Counted from the first letter of the stretch, positions 1 to 11,677 are shown. The stretch: 64,000 bases of DNA from Lucifuga dentata (GCA_014773175.1 VXCM01000926.1:124001-188000); one strand, 5' to 3'. Notes: a model not told the origin generated them from the sequence alone. Translations and numbers: made by a program.

Positions 1-715
1 GACTGTAGATGTCAATCAGAATAAAGTACAGTAACACAGCCTTAACGTTCAGCCCAGAGTCTGAGTTAAAGTGTACGCTGTTAGCTGCTATCCAGCGCTG
101 AATCATCCATGGGCCAATATGGATTAACCCTCCAAAGGGCAAAGACACGCAAACCAGCTGACCGAGTGGATGTTTGCAGGATTTTATTGGCCTCTATTTT
201 AAAACCACACTGAAACCATGACAACAGCAAAAAAAAAAAAAAAAAAAAAACTTCAGCTCACTGTCCCCAATGCATTTCTGACTATCTGAACACTTTGAAC
301 AAAGTGTTAATATCAATTGTTTGATTGATGACCATCATCATCAGTCAAAGCCCTTTTTTTGTTTTCTTTCCTGTTGTTGTCTCACAGGCTAAGAATAGAG
401 GAAGCTAAGGCCCACACCTCTTAAAGCCTGCAAGGCTTCCTTAACATCCTATGGGCATTTATTCTTGAGTTCTGACTAATGTACGTGCATTGACAAGTGG
501 TGTTTCGGTCATGGCAAGAGCGTGACTCACAATGACAGAATAGCAGCCAACTGTAGATACTTCATCCCTTAATTTAGCCTGGATGGGCAGAGGGAGGAAG
601 AGACAGAGAAACCAGCCAAAGGATCTAAATCTCATCTCCCACTGTGATAAAGTTGGCTTACTCCACAACATGCTCACATTTTTTTTTTATCTTTCTCCCA
701 AAGCTTTCAAAATTA
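1..715. other. Non-coding spacer, no gene seen
   Basis: No open frame longer than about 70 codons has protein-like character. The only simple repeat is a poly-A run at about 230-250. There is no recognisable exon, RNA gene or mobile element end. Confidence 0.6.
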
Positions 716-719
716 CAAA

Positions 720-1625
720 TGTAGTGCAGTGCCTGTTCAGAACGTGCCTGTTCGGAACATGCCGGACTTTATGATGTGCACCGCTTTTCCCTTCATACAA
801 GGCTAGAACTTCATAAATTCTCCCAACTACATTTCCCTTCAATGTTCAACAACTAACTATTGATCTGTAACTGCAAATAATATCATGTTAGCGTAGTTGA
901 GTTTGGTAGCTAACAACAGTAGCAGCATGGCTATCACAGGTTAGCAACATGAGCTATTGTGGTTTGCTGTTTGCTGACAATAGCTGACAATAACATTATG
1001 TCAGCAACAGCGTTGCTATCGTGGGCTAGGAATGCTATTGCTGATATAATGCTATTGTTAGCAATAGCATTATATTGTGGTGTGCTAACAATAACAATAC
1101 CAGGACATAATACTATTGTTAGCAATACCAGGACATAATGCTATATTGCTAACAATAGCATTATGTCCTGGTAGCTATTGCTAGCTCCAGTACCACATAA
1201 AGTTGAGCTTCCAATGTTGAGAAACATAAGTACCTTTTACCTGCACAGTGCCATCAAAACAACTTCTGCACGTCCTTGTGAGCTAGCTTTGTTTGCTGTA
1301 CAGGGGATCAGGTTGAGACCGTGGCACTGGACCGGAGCATATGCTGCCCACCTGGAACATATCCTGCCGCCGCACCCAGAATGTATCCTGCCGCGCGGAC
1401 TACTTTTTACTGGCATAGGTCAATTCCAGAACCGCTCATCCAAACAACTTCACATGCAACACTGCACGTCCTTGGGTCCTGAGCAATGAACCTGCCGAAT
1501 TTCAACTTCATACAGTGCCGGGTTCTAGAGATATNCCTTGGGTCCTGAGCAATGAACCTGCCGAATTTCAACTTCATACAGTGCCGGGTTCTAGAGATAT
1601 TGGCGCCACAGACAGAGATTCTGTC
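720..1625 (-). repeat. Dispersed repeat family A, interrupted copy
   Basis: The reverse complement of 1310-1625 and then 720-785 matches the plus-strand sequence at about 14360-14690. Shared blocks include an ACCAATATCTCTAGAACCC-like segment, GAAGTTGTTTGGATGAG, AAAAAGTAGTCCG and AAAGTCCGGCATG. About 520 bp (roughly 785-1305) splits this copy and is absent from the other. No terminal repeats or coding capacity are visible, so the class is unknown. The stretch 1536-1600 is an exact copy of 1470-1534 across a single N and is probably an assembly artefact. Confidence 0.6.
935..1185. repeat. AATAGC/TGCTAAC palindrome-rich minisatellite block
   Basis: Variants of GCTATTGTTAGCAATAGC and ACCAGGACATAATGCTAT recur in both orientations. 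Within it, 1126-1144 and 1155-1173 form a perfect 19-bp inverted repeat around a 10-nt spacer. The block lies inside the segment that interrupts repeat family A. Confidence 0.65.
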
Positions 1626-1639
1626 TTTATAGATAGAAG

Positions 1640-2835
1640 AAAACAACAACTATCATTCTTCTTTCCACTTGTGCCTAAAGTTTGAAAAGCAGGCAGGTAA
1701 AGATTAGACTTATCTTTTAGAGGATGCATGAAGCGTTTCATAACAGAAAAACTCAATCCTGCTTTGGATGGATATTGATTTCTGAAATAGGGAGTAGCTC
1801 AGACGTAGACAGAAGAAACAGGAGGGAGATGTCTGGGGAATATGTTGGACTCTGATGTGCCCTGTGTGTTTCCTGAAAGTCTTCCACGCCGAAATAGAAA
1901 TGGAACAAAAACCAAGCCGCTGTTTGTCTTCAAAAATGAGTTAATGAGCATTTGAGGGATTATGTGAGCTTAAAAATGAATAAAAAAAAAAAAAGGAAAA
2001 AAAGCCAAATGTACTTTCGGAGTTTCATTCAGAACACAAAAGATTGGCTTTTTCCTAACTGGCAATTAAATGATAGTCATGCAGTTCTTAGGAATCCTGC
2101 ACTGAGCCGGTGTCGGGCTTCTCAGGGCCATTTCGGGTCACGAGCTACTCAGCACATTAAAGACTGTGTAAACTTTAAGATGAAAACCAAATTGGAGCTG
2201 CAGGGTCTCCTTGCAAAAACCACAAAATAGACTCATAGACCTTGCTTTCCTTCCAATGCACATCAAGCTAAAGTGTGTGTGTTCCATCTTGTGTAACAGC
2301 GTGTGTGTTCAGCACCTATAAAGCCCATCATCACCTTGAAAAGATGGCTGCATCTAGAGGTAATATAAACTTCTTTAGCCTACCAGCACTGAGGCGTCTT
2401 TCAGAGGTGAACTCTGCTGGTGTTGACTCTTTGATACGCAAATACACACTCTCGAACACACACGCGCGGCTACACAAGCACAGGAAACCACATGGGCAGT
2501 GTACACAGACACGGCACACACTCTCGCAAATGCACAGCGTTTACTCAACCCTTAAAGCTCAGCACAGAGATCTCTTCTGTAAAAAAAAAATCACGTTATG
2601 ATAGAAAACATTCAAACCGGCATGCTCTCTTTGCACGTGCATGCACACAACAACACACACTGACTCACTTGGCGCAGCAAACGTGATACGACGACGGCTC
2701 CTCTTTACTGCAAAGGGAGAGAGCAAGACACACAACAGAGCATTTCTCACCTCTTACTCTGCTACTACAGCACAGGGTGAACACAGTGCTACACATACAC
2801 ATCCAGTAAAACACACAAATACAGATGACTCCTGT
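1640..2835. other. Non-coding spacer
   Basis: Mixed-composition DNA with short A-runs (1981-1994, 2581-2590) and scattered CACACA. No recognised exon or mobile element. Confidence 0.5.
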
Positions 2836-2891
2836 GTGTGTGTGTGGGGGGGGGGNGTGGGGGGGGGGTACTACTCTGTGTGTGTGTGTGT
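2834..2891. repeat. GT / poly-G / GT compound tract with N
   Basis: A GT run passes into an interrupted G-run holding an isolated N at 2856, then returns to GT. It is low complexity and probably a collapsed or unresolved assembly point. Confidence 0.8.
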
Positions 2892-3244
2892 CCTATACTC
2901 CTCATTCTGAAGAAAATGATGCATGATGAGGACTGCCAAGGACACTAATCTGTTTTTTAATCCATTTTTGGGAGTTTTTTTTGTTTTTGTTTTTTTTCAT
3001 CCAGGAAATTTTGACTGGTTGCTCTTTTGAACCAATGCCCTGATTCACAATCATAGTTTAACAATCCCTTGCTGAGCAGCCTTGCTCCAGGGAACTGTGA
3101 CAGTAGTAGTTAAGGGAGGGGAGAGCATTACTTGTTCTCACACACACACATTTTCTTAACTGGCCTGAGGTTTCAAGCTGGCAACCAACAGTCTGCTGCT
3201 GATGGTTCTGCCACACAATAGCTTTTATTCTGTTCATAAAGCAT

Positions 3245-3245
<1 letters not shown>

Positions 3246-3285
<40 letters not shown>
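3246..3285. repeat. (CA)n microsatellite
   Basis: Twenty uninterrupted CA units. Apparent Cys/Val-rich reading frames across it are translations of the repeat. Confidence 0.95.
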
Positions 3286-3289
<4 letters not shown>

Positions 3290-3389
3290 ACACAAGAAGG
3301 CACACCGAGAGTGCTTACTGATGACAAGGCCAACAATGTCCCCAATAACAGAAAAAAAAAGAAAAAAACTTGTCATTAAAAAAAAAATG

Positions 3390-3650
3390 AGCCACCATGC
3401 TTCATTTCACTGAAACCAACCAAGTTGCATTGATTTCATTGGCTAAAAATTTCTTTTTGATCCAGAATATGAACCAGATCCCCTCCAAAATTTTATCAGT
3501 TCTTCCTCTCTACATTATTTTTCTGTTCCCCAAATTTCATCCTGATGTGCTCATAACTTTTAGAGATATCCCACTAACAATCACATAAACAGATTTAAAA
3601 AAAAAAAAAAAAATTGCTGGTGATCACATAACCTGTTTGGTGTAGGTAAT
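3390..3650. repeat. Dispersed repeat family B fragment
   Basis: Shares ordered blocks with 55700-55905: TCTTCCTC followed by an ACATTATTT-type run, CCCCAAATTTCATCC, and GGTGATCACATAACC followed by a GGAGGTAAT-like end. A poly-A run at about 3597-3613 interrupts it. The better copy at 55.4-55.9 kb has imperfect inverted ends, so this is probably a 5'-truncated MITE copy. Confidence 0.5.
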
Positions 3651-3798
3651 ATGTAAAATCAGCAGTCCAGTGTGCAAAACACACACACAATCAGCATCAG
3701 TATAGGCTGTTTCTGCTGTAAAGAAAGGATTAAACACTGCTTGTCTACAGAACACACATCGGTCCTACCAACATGACGCCTGTTTACACACCTCCCCT

Positions 3799-3814
3799 CA
3801 CACACACACACACA

Positions 3815-3861
<47 letters not shown>
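3799..3861. repeat. (CA)n microsatellite
   Basis: About 31 CA units broken by one T at 3821. A short AGAAT-type repeat follows at about 3913-3933. Confidence 0.95.
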
Positions 3862-3863
<2 letters not shown>

Positions 3864-4306
3864 AAGTGTACTCAGCTGCAGGTCTGGCTGATTTATGTCG
3901 CTGATGGTGGAATAGAACAGAATAGAATAGAATCCAGAGTGATATACTGAGAAGGTATCGTGCATATAGATTGCACTCCTCTGGGTGTGGTGGGAATACA
4001 TATAGAACTCTAAGCCTTCTCCTCAGACAAAGAGTAACAACACCCATGGGAGCCCTCAAAACCCTCCAAATTGCTCATTACTGAAAAAGGCGAGATCCTT
4101 TATTCAGTGCAGGGCCCGTACTGTATATAGGACAGAGCAGAGTAGGGAGGGAGCAAGAAAAGAGGAAAACAAAAAAAACAGTGAAACATCTTTAGAAAAG
4201 ATGTTTTTAAAATGCACTGAAATCACAGTCTACAAATCACACACACAGCAGAGCAGCCAGACAGGAGCTGAGGAGCTACCAAGACCCTCAAAGGTCAGGC
4301 TGCAGG

Positions 4307-4309
<3 letters not shown>

Positions 4310-4342
<33 letters not shown>

Positions 4343-4426
4343 ACCTTTGTAGTCAAGTCAGACTATTCCTCACTCATGCCAAATGCCTTTTAGATAGAAG
4401 CAACCACACACACACACACACACACA
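4310..4426. repeat. Poly-A run and (CA)n tract
   Basis: Poly-A occupies about 4310-4341 and CA units occupy 4405-4426, with ordinary sequence between. Confidence 0.9.
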
Positions 4427-4595
4427 GCAGGAGAAATATATGCCCCAGTGATAATATCACAGGAACATCAGAGAAAACGTCCCAATACAGACACATTCAG
4501 CAATATTAGGAATCCCACCTAGCACCTTGAGGTAACTTTAACTCATTATAGAGTGCTGCTTCCAATATAAGAAATACTGTAAACATCACTGAGGA

Positions 4596-4709
4596 GTGTG
4601 TGTGTGTGTGTACATACATATATATACATATATATATATAGATATATATATACATATATATATACATATATAAAAATGTGTATATATATACGTGTGTATA
4701 TATATATAA
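4596..4709. repeat. (TG)n / (TA)n compound microsatellite
   Basis: TG units at 4596-4611 pass into alternating TATATA, TACATA and TATACG units. Such alternating purine-pyrimidine DNA is highly polymorphic and can form hairpins or Z-DNA (known property of the sequence class). Confidence 0.9.
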
Positions 4710-4791
4710 GGGTTATTCCCGGCATCATTGTATTTCTCTGTCTCACTAAACAGCCCAAAGCAGCTTTCTGCAGGTTCGATTTCTTAAGGTT

Positions 4792-4884
4792 TCATGATCT
4801 GATCCACACCGAGGCTTCTTTTTTGTCTCGTCCCCGGTCAAAGGAGAGGTACCCAGACCACAGCAGGCTGTCAAACGTCTCCAT
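4792..4884 (-). CDS. Candidate first coding exon, unknown protein
   Basis: A minus-strand ATG (4884-4882) sits in a textbook Kozak context, GCCATGG, at the edge of the CpG-rich segment. The frame reads METFDSLLWSGYLSFDRGRD and stops after 30 codons. An in-frame TAA lies upstream, so this ATG is the first in its frame. If it is a first exon, a donor would be expected before the stop; the nearest GT (in CTCG|GTGTGG) is weak. The composition (LLWSGYLSF) looks protein-like, but no family is recognised. It could also be a short upstream ORF in a 5' UTR, or chance. A real gene would run toward position 1 and use the CpG-rich region to the right as promoter. Confidence 0.22.
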   Translation of the reverse strand: METFDSLLWSGYLSFDRGRDKKEASVWIRS

Positions 4885-6340
4885 GGCAAAGCAGACGTGA
4901 GAGGAATCACGACGAAGTGGGCGAAAACATCCCCGTTAACCGGCGCGCACTCCAGGTACCGTGATTTAGGTTGGCTGTTTTTACTCACAGGAACCAATGC
5001 GTCAACAAAGAACGGGAAATGCGTAGTAGTTTCTCTTTGATAATGTGAGGTATTTCTTTGTTTGTCTTTTTTTTACGTATATAATAACATTATTTGTTCG
5101 TGTTACCCGATGTTTCCTGGATTTGACACAAAGGACGCAAGTTCGAATCCCAGCGGCGCACAAACATACGCATAGAAAAGCACGCAACACCGCAGACAGA
5201 AAATAACACAAGTACAATGAGGTCACTAACTCACTATTTGGCATCACTCTCTCACTTTGAGTTACTAAAGGACCATTGCAACGACTTCTTGTTATTGATT
5301 TTACCATTAGGAGTCTCGTGGGACGGTAGATTCCTAACGGGACGCCAAAAATAAACCCAGAATCAGATCTAATGTAACAGCAAGTGGAATACAGTCCAAA
5401 TTATAAAGAGGCCTTCTCGGTCCTCCTGGACCCCCGCCTGTCATGGCCGGACTTTTACATGCACCTGTTTGGTTCTGAAGCCAGAGGAATGAGCTTTGTG
5501 GGCTTCAGGCACCTTCAGCTGTCCAAACGCCGAGCACGGAGGGCGCACGGGGGGATACAAGGGAGTAGGAAAGGAGAGAAGGAAGCGATGAAGGAGAGAG
5601 GGCGGTGAAAGCGGTAGTCAGGATAAGTAGCCCAGCAAGCCTGCTAATAACACGGCGATTGACTAAAAATATCCACGACCACAGAGCTCACAGAGCCGCT
5701 GCTGCTACTGTAAACCCCGTGGTGCGAACCCGGACATATAATCAAACGCACCCCATTTTACGCTATTCTGAGTGAACACAATAATATTTCAACAGGAGCC
5801 ATGCGAGGATAAAAAGCTAATTCGCCGCTCCATGGCCCGTGACTCCCGGTATCTCCTTGAATGTTTGCCCCTTTCCGTGGGGCACTTCCAGCAACACACC
5901 CGAGAAAGAACATTTGCAGCCCGCAATCATGCCACATCTTCTGGCTACTGACACACAGGAGAACAGAGAAAAGAGCCGCGACTTAAAGAGAAACTGACCG
6001 TCAGATCTCGTCCCGGGGTATATCCCTTCCCGTTATTCCGGCCAAATCCTCCTTTCCCTTCTCCTTCTTCCGAAAAGGAGAGTGGTGACGGTGGTGGCAA
6101 CAGGGAAGCTCGGTTTTCTTCTTTCCCTTTCACACCAGAGTCAAGCGGACAAATATAGGCTGGCTGCTCGGTGTCGGATCTCCTCCTGTCACTCCTCTCT
6201 CTNGAGTCAAGCGGACAAATATAGGCTGGCTGCTCGGTGTCGGATCTCCTCCTGTCACTCCTCTCTCTGGCGACAGTCTGTCTTCTTCGGTGCTCCAAAG
6301 TTAGTTGTCGCAGCGGAAGGTGAAACCCTAATTTACAACA

Positions 6341-6388
<48 letters not shown>

Positions 6389-6700
6389 NCAATTATAAAA
6401 TCCTACAGTGGTACGGAGGAAAAATAGTACAAAAAAAAAAATAATAATAATAACCGAAAAGCAATGCTGGGGTGAGTGGTAAGAATTAAAAAAGAAGAAG
6501 AAGAAGAAAATCACATCGTTGTGTTTAGTGGTAAAATAGGCGCTTACATTGTGTCTTGGATGATCGTTACAGCGTTAAACCCATTAACCCGGCTGGGGAG
6601 GTTTCTGCTGGCCGACCTCAAGCCTCCGAATGAATGCCTCCTTTACTCCCGAGGTCCTCCACGCAAATGTCCGCTACTGAGTCTGAAGGATGAATTTCCA
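4830..6700. promoter_or_regulatory. CpG-rich segment, likely promoter/first-exon region
   Basis: CpG is scarce in most of the window but frequent here: one 140-base stretch near 5810-5950 has about eight, and 6005-6270 has a similar density. The segment is free of recognised mobile elements, holds mixed GA- and CT-rich patches and several GCC/CCG clusters, and ends near a poly-A run at 6346. In vertebrates this pattern usually marks a promoter with a 5' UTR. Direction is undecided; the Kozak ATG at 4884 favours a minus-strand gene. The copy 6204-6268 exactly repeats 6138-6202 across an N and should be discounted. Confidence 0.45.
6346..6388. repeat. Poly-A run ending at N
   Basis: An A-run of about 43 bases ends at the isolated N at 6389. 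Lys-rich reading frames over it are not genes. Confidence 0.9.
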
Positions 6701-6718
6701 CCCGGAGGAGGAGTATTG

Positions 6719-6767
6719 AGTGAGAGAGAGTGAGAGANAGAGAGAGAGAGAGAGAGAGAGAGAGAGG
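6719..6767. repeat. (GA)n microsatellite with N
   Basis: Nearly pure GA units contain an isolated N at 6738. A short CTC trinucleotide run follows at about 6808-6824. Confidence 0.9.
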
Positions 6768-6829
6768 GCAGTGCCTTGCATTCTCTGAATTACTCCACCC
6801 CCAAACCTCCTCCTCCTCCTCCTCCTCTC

Positions 6830-7205
6830 TGTCTTTCTCCAGCTCTTTCTTTCATTCATTGTATTTGCTGCCACTTTTCCATTTTCTCCCCCTTCTCCCT
6901 CTTTCATTCACCCCCTTTGCTAAATACACACACATACACACATTTCTCCCTCTGGTATAGCCATATATCCAGCTGCTCTGTTTAAGTGAAATCCTTACAA
7001 TAAGCAAGGTAATCAGTAGGAATTATGATGATAAGTCTTTGATCTCTGAACTGTGAGTGATCATCAACAATATCTGAGAGTGATGTGGCATGGGAGGTCT
7101 TACGCATGGCAATATTAAAATCAATCACAAACAGATCAGTGTAACCAATAAAAAAAGATCACATTTGGGTTATCTGTGAGGGTCTCAAGGAGATGATGGG
7201 TTCTT
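6830..7205. other. Non-coding spacer
   Basis: Pyrimidine-rich sequence to about 6960, then unique AT-rich DNA. Nothing recognised. Confidence 0.5.
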
Positions 7206-7811
7206 AAAGGATCACACCAGTGATTTTGCAAGTTTAAGCCCAATAAATACCTATACACATTATGTTACTGTTAACCAATTCCTAAAACATAAAACATTGT
7301 AGTTTTCAATTTGCCAGATCCCCTAATCTTTCAAAATTAAGTATTCAGGTGATACACCTACCTGAAAAATTAATATTTTGCCTGCTAATATGTATGTCTG
7401 AATGTAGAAGGTGCATTGTTTTCAATTTCTCTGTAAAAATTGTCTTCTCCTGAGATTATATGTCTTTATGGAGACATTATGTTTTTTCTTTGCAGCTCTG
7501 TTGGACCCATTAAATAAAATTACAGTACTTCGACAAAAAAAAAAAAAAANAAAAAAAAAAAATAATAATAATAATAATAATGGAAAGTGTTTGCTGTGAT
7601 AGATTACCTAACTCAAGTACATTTTGGGTCTCTACAAATTGAGTTTAAGAATATACTGGAATTAACTGAAGCCAATGTCAGTCTGGAAGGTAGAGAAAAC
7701 AATTCTAAAATGTATTGCTCCGCTAGTATATTTTGGGAAATGGTTGTCAGTAATGGGTATGAGGGTTGTGTATATTGTGCTCAAACATGCATGGCTGCTA
7801 TTGTCCCTTAA
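7206..7811 (+). mobile_element. MITE family C, copy 1
   Basis: The left end AAAGGATCACACCAG and the right end ...TGTCCCTTA are inverted relatives of the ends of four other copies in this window. Diagnostic internal blocks are present: a spaced AGTATTCAGGTGATACACC block, TCTCTACAAATTGAGTTT, CCAATG.CAGTCTGGAAGGTAG and GGAAATGGTTGTCAGTAA. TA flanks both ends, consistent with a TA target duplication. A poly-A tract with an N (7550) and an AAT run lie in the middle. It has no transposase, so it is non-autonomous. The superfamily is inferred only from the TA junction (Tc1/mariner would fit). Confidence 0.7.
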
Positions 7812-7901
7812 ATTGAATACAAATATTTTGTCTTGAACTAACACATGAATTGTGACCTAAAGCACTTGTGCACTGTGTTGTGACTTTTTGCCATTTCAAA
7901 G

Positions 7902-8121
7902 ACAAAAAAAAAAAAAAANAAAAAAAAAAAAAAAATCAATTAAATACTGTATGGGTGTTCTACAGGTGAAAGCCTTGATAATCCACCTGACAACAGTTGT
8001 CAGACTGACTTTATGCATACATTATCAGGACTAGAAGTGGGTTTTATACATGCTGATAGATATATAGATATATAGATATATATATATATATAGATAGATA
8101 GATATATAGATATATATATAC
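7902..8121. repeat. Poly-A with N, then (TAGATA)n/(TA)n tract
   Basis: An A-run at about 7902-7935 contains an N at 7919. A TAGATA/TA-type microsatellite occupies about 8055-8120. Confidence 0.85.
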
Positions 8122-10440
8122 TGCAGAATAAGGCTTGGTTGAGTGTAAAAGTAAAAACAGGCTTTCTATGAATTTATGAAATCATTCTTTGTTAGCGGTA
8201 AAAGCTTGAGAAATGTGTTCATGTTTTTTTTGGGGCCACAAGACACCAGAAACAGAATTTTGATCTCATTGGGAATATTGCCAAGATTTATGACCAAGTG
8301 TAATCTTATCAAGTTTTTGTGGCGATAGTTACACTGATTTTATTCTATTTGCCCAGACGAGCTCTGCTGAAGGTTGAAGTCATACAGCAGACTTTTTAAC
8401 TGGAAGGTCACTGGACAGTGAATTAAAAACACGATGACCAAAGCACTTCACACTAATGTTATACACTGGATAAGAACATATTTCTGTCAGTTGTCCAAAA
8501 TTGTTTCTTTTACAAATTGACTTTTCTTTTCTTTTTTTTTTTTTTTAAATCACTCAGTCACAAAATTCATGTGCAAACAGAGGGTTGACTGATCTGAGAC
8601 AGGAGGATTTTTCACTTCTCTGCTTCCTGTCAGTAAAAAAAATATCCTTCTTGACTACAGACTGGCTGACTCTCCTTTAAAAAAAAGTGCTATAATTAAT
8701 TTTATTCTGTCAAATCATTTGTAAGAGAGTGTAGGTGTCACTTTTTTTTTTTAGGTCTTAGTCTGTCTTTTTCTTGAATAAGTGAAATGTGAATCTGCTT
8801 ATTAACTTGACTTCATTTCATTTACATTTAACTGGGACATTAGCTAACAGTCTTTTTAACTTTTCAGTGAAAGAATTGACTTGAATTCCTTGATCACTAA
8901 CATTGCAAAATAATATGAGTGGAAGGGTTACAACCACAGTTCTCCAAATGTATTTCATGACAACCCAGTTATCATATAGAGAAAAGAGCAGCTAAAAGGA
9001 AAATAGAGCCAAGGAGAGAAGAAAAGTGGATTTATTTTTCGTTACTTTAAATATGAGTGTATTGAGACGAGTATAATAGGAAGATAAATCTCTGAGAATG
9101 TACAGAATCTCTCTCATAGCAATAAAGCACCCATTCAACTGAACAGAAGTGAATTGATATGAGAGAGAGGAACATGATTGAGGGGAGAAAGAGGTGAAAC
9201 CTATCTTAAAAACTGTTGGTATTTCGTCCCAGAACTAGGCCACCATTGATAGTGTCATAACTGACAGCAGACGTCCCTATTGTGCAGAAAAAAATGTTCC
9301 CTGACTCTGTAACCGGGTAAGATAATTGGAAATGTATTGTTAAATGTCACAAATGAAAAGGGCCAAAATTGGACAATCGGCCACTTTATCCTCAATTCAT
9401 TTTTTGGAGTATAAGGTCTTTGCAGTGATCTGGTGTTAAGTGATCGTTACGTAGAGGCGCTGTTTATAAAAATGGAGTATTCCAAACCAATATGAAATCT
9501 TTGTGTAAACAAAATTGACATAATATGATAGACATCTCAGGGCGCTGAGATGGAGCAAAGTCAGTAAAAATGCTTGGCAAAATAAGACTTTCATCTTCAA
9601 CAATCGTCTGTACTACACAATGTTGAATATGCTCTTTAGATTGTCCATTTTGCTGCTGCTCTCACCAATGATACAAACTATGATGTGGCTTTAAGAAAGC
9701 ATTTATGAAAGATTTTAGTGTTTAATGTTTTTTGCTTTTTTTGGGGGNGGGTTGGGTTCCTGACAGCAGCATGGCAGTTTGTTTGGAATAACTAGAAGAC
9801 TAATTAGACTGTTCAGCCATTGTAGCAGTTGCTCCTAACAGTAACAAACAAAAAAGAAGATGAGCTACACTAAATATACACTAAATATATAATATACACT
9901 AATAATAATAATAATATAATATACACTATTTATCACACGTTAAATATTTATCAAATGAAAATGTATGAATTGGCTTTTAAAAAAGTACATGTTATTCTGG
10001 GTGGAAGAGTTTTAACCGCTAACTAAAAAAATAAGGTTGATCAATGTATAAACATTTCACAATGTTTATTTGCATTAACCAGAATGGCTTTTCAGCAAGT
10101 AATTTGTACTACACCTTTAAAACAAAAACAGAAAAGAAAATTAGAACCATCAAGGCTGCACTGCTACTATGCACTGTACAAATGAAAGAAAAACAATCCA
10201 GTAAAACAATATTATCACTGATTGGTAACACTGGCATTACTCTTTGTTAATCAAGGATCTTTGCTTTCAGTTTTTACCCATTTTCACCTTAAAAGCACCC
10301 AGATTGTTTTTTAGAACGATTTTCAGCAGGATTATTTCCATGCACACCCAAAATATGTTGCATTTGGTTTTGTACTGACAAAACACTTCTTCTGGTAAAG
10401 TGATGAGGAAAACAAGTTCAAAGTAAGATAAAAACAAATA
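8122..10440. other. Unique AT-rich spacer
   Basis: Over 2.3 kb shows no open frame with protein character, no terminal repeats and only short T-runs (about 8525-8545), a G-run with N at 9748 and an AATAAT run near 9901. It could be intergenic or intronic. Weakly conserved regulatory DNA cannot be excluded by eye. Confidence 0.5.
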
Positions 10441-10449
10441 GGTAAGCAA

Positions 10450-10485
10450 ATGACGTTGCACATGACGCTGCACATGACGTTATTG
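10450..10485 (+). promoter_or_regulatory. Three tandem CRE-like TGACG motifs, 12-bp period
   Basis: Three successive 12-base units begin ATGACG at 10450, 10462 and 10474. The first and third contain TGACGT and the second TGACGC. TGACGT is the core bound by CREB/ATF bZIP proteins (known). Regular helical-scale spacing is unusual, but function is inference, as no promoter is identified nearby. Confidence 0.35.
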
Positions 10486-10489
10486 CAGT

Positions 10490-11640
10490 CTATGTTTTAT
10501 TACTGATTTCACCATCATAAAGTACCAGAAATAAAAAAGAAAAGAAAGATAAACTGCATACTGTGTGTCTGCTGAATTGCATGTGAGTGCAAGGTTCACA
10601 GAGAGTACAAGATCGGACAGAGAGGTCAGCATACAGTCTATGAACTCCAGATGTATCCAGTATAATGGACTACTAGGCTATTCCTGCTCGGTACAGCATC
10701 CAGCTGCTAAAACATCTCAGCACAAAGCAAAGACTGGCTGGCTGGAGGAGGTATTCATTGCTTCTAACATCTTCAGACAGGCCGGGCTTTACCAAGGGGG
10801 GTGGCATTTCAATATTCATGAAGGTACATGACAGAAGCATCAATGAGAAGAGAAGTAGGGGGTAAACCAACGCCATGCAGAGAGACAGGAGAGCCAAGAG
10901 AGAGGAAGAGGAGAGCCAAGGAGGGAGGGAGGGAGGGAGATGGGAAAGAGATGGAGGGCACAATGGAAGAGGTAGAGAAGATATTGAGGCTGACAAAGAC
11001 AGAGAATGTACGTATATGTGTGCATATAGGAGAGGTGGGGACTGAGAAAAAATGTGATACCACTACCACTTGTCAAAAATAGAGGCAGATGAAAGAAAGA
11101 ATACCCACTATATATGCACCAGACAAAACCAAAATAGAATGACAGAAAGATGAAAGGCAGGTCAATACAGTATGGAGACAATTTGGTAAAAATGAAAACA
11201 CACAAAAACAAAATACGCTCAGAGGGGGTGCAGAGGTAAGAGACACAATGTCAAAGTGACAGATGTGTACAAACACACACAAACACGCAGACTGAAGAAA
11301 AAGGTAAATCCTCCTGCTGTATAGTTCTTAGTTTCCCAGTATGAATGCAGGAAAAGTGCCTGGCAAGCTGGGGCCGTCCATGTGACTGTATCTAATGAAA
11401 AGTGACAACTCCCTTCTCCCGGAGAGCCTTCCTGTTTTGCTAGGCTTCAAATCCTATTTGCCTCTCCACCACCTCCACCACCATCTCCACCACCACCACC
11501 AACATTACTGCCGCTACCCAGCTCTCTCATCTATCTCTCACTTCTCTGTTTCTAATGGGTAAGAAAAAACACAGGACTGTTTTCCACTTTCTAAAGGACA
11601 TGCTGCCAATTTTTTTTATTAAGACATTGTATAGTAAACA
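10490..11640. other. Spacer with purine-rich patches and a G-quadruplex motif
   Basis: Purine-rich DNA at about 10840-11000 contains a GGGAGGGAGGGAGGG run at 10923-10937 that fits the four-G-tract quadruplex pattern. A CCACCACCTCC-type minisatellite patch lies at about 11465-11500. Reading frames here are driven by composition and are not convincing genes. Confidence 0.5.
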
Positions 11641-11651
11641 TTGCAGTTGAC

Positions 11652-11677
11652 CCCCCAGGGGGAGGCGGGGGGGGGGN

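Noticed and set aside
1470..1600. 65-bp tandem repeat
   Set aside because: The copies are identical and separated by one N; interpreted as an unmerged contig overlap, as at the other N sites.
3058..4059. Cys/Val-rich frames
   Set aside because: Translations of (CA)n/(GT)n microsatellites.
5125..5165. AGTTCGAATCC, resembling a tRNA B box
   Set aside because: No matching A box, no acceptor or T-arm pairing; not a tRNA or recognisable tRNA-derived SINE.
10673..11282. Several overlapping 70-123 codon minus-strand frames
   Set aside because: Ser/Leu/Pro-rich translations of a purine-rich (pyrimidine-rich on the minus strand) stretch.
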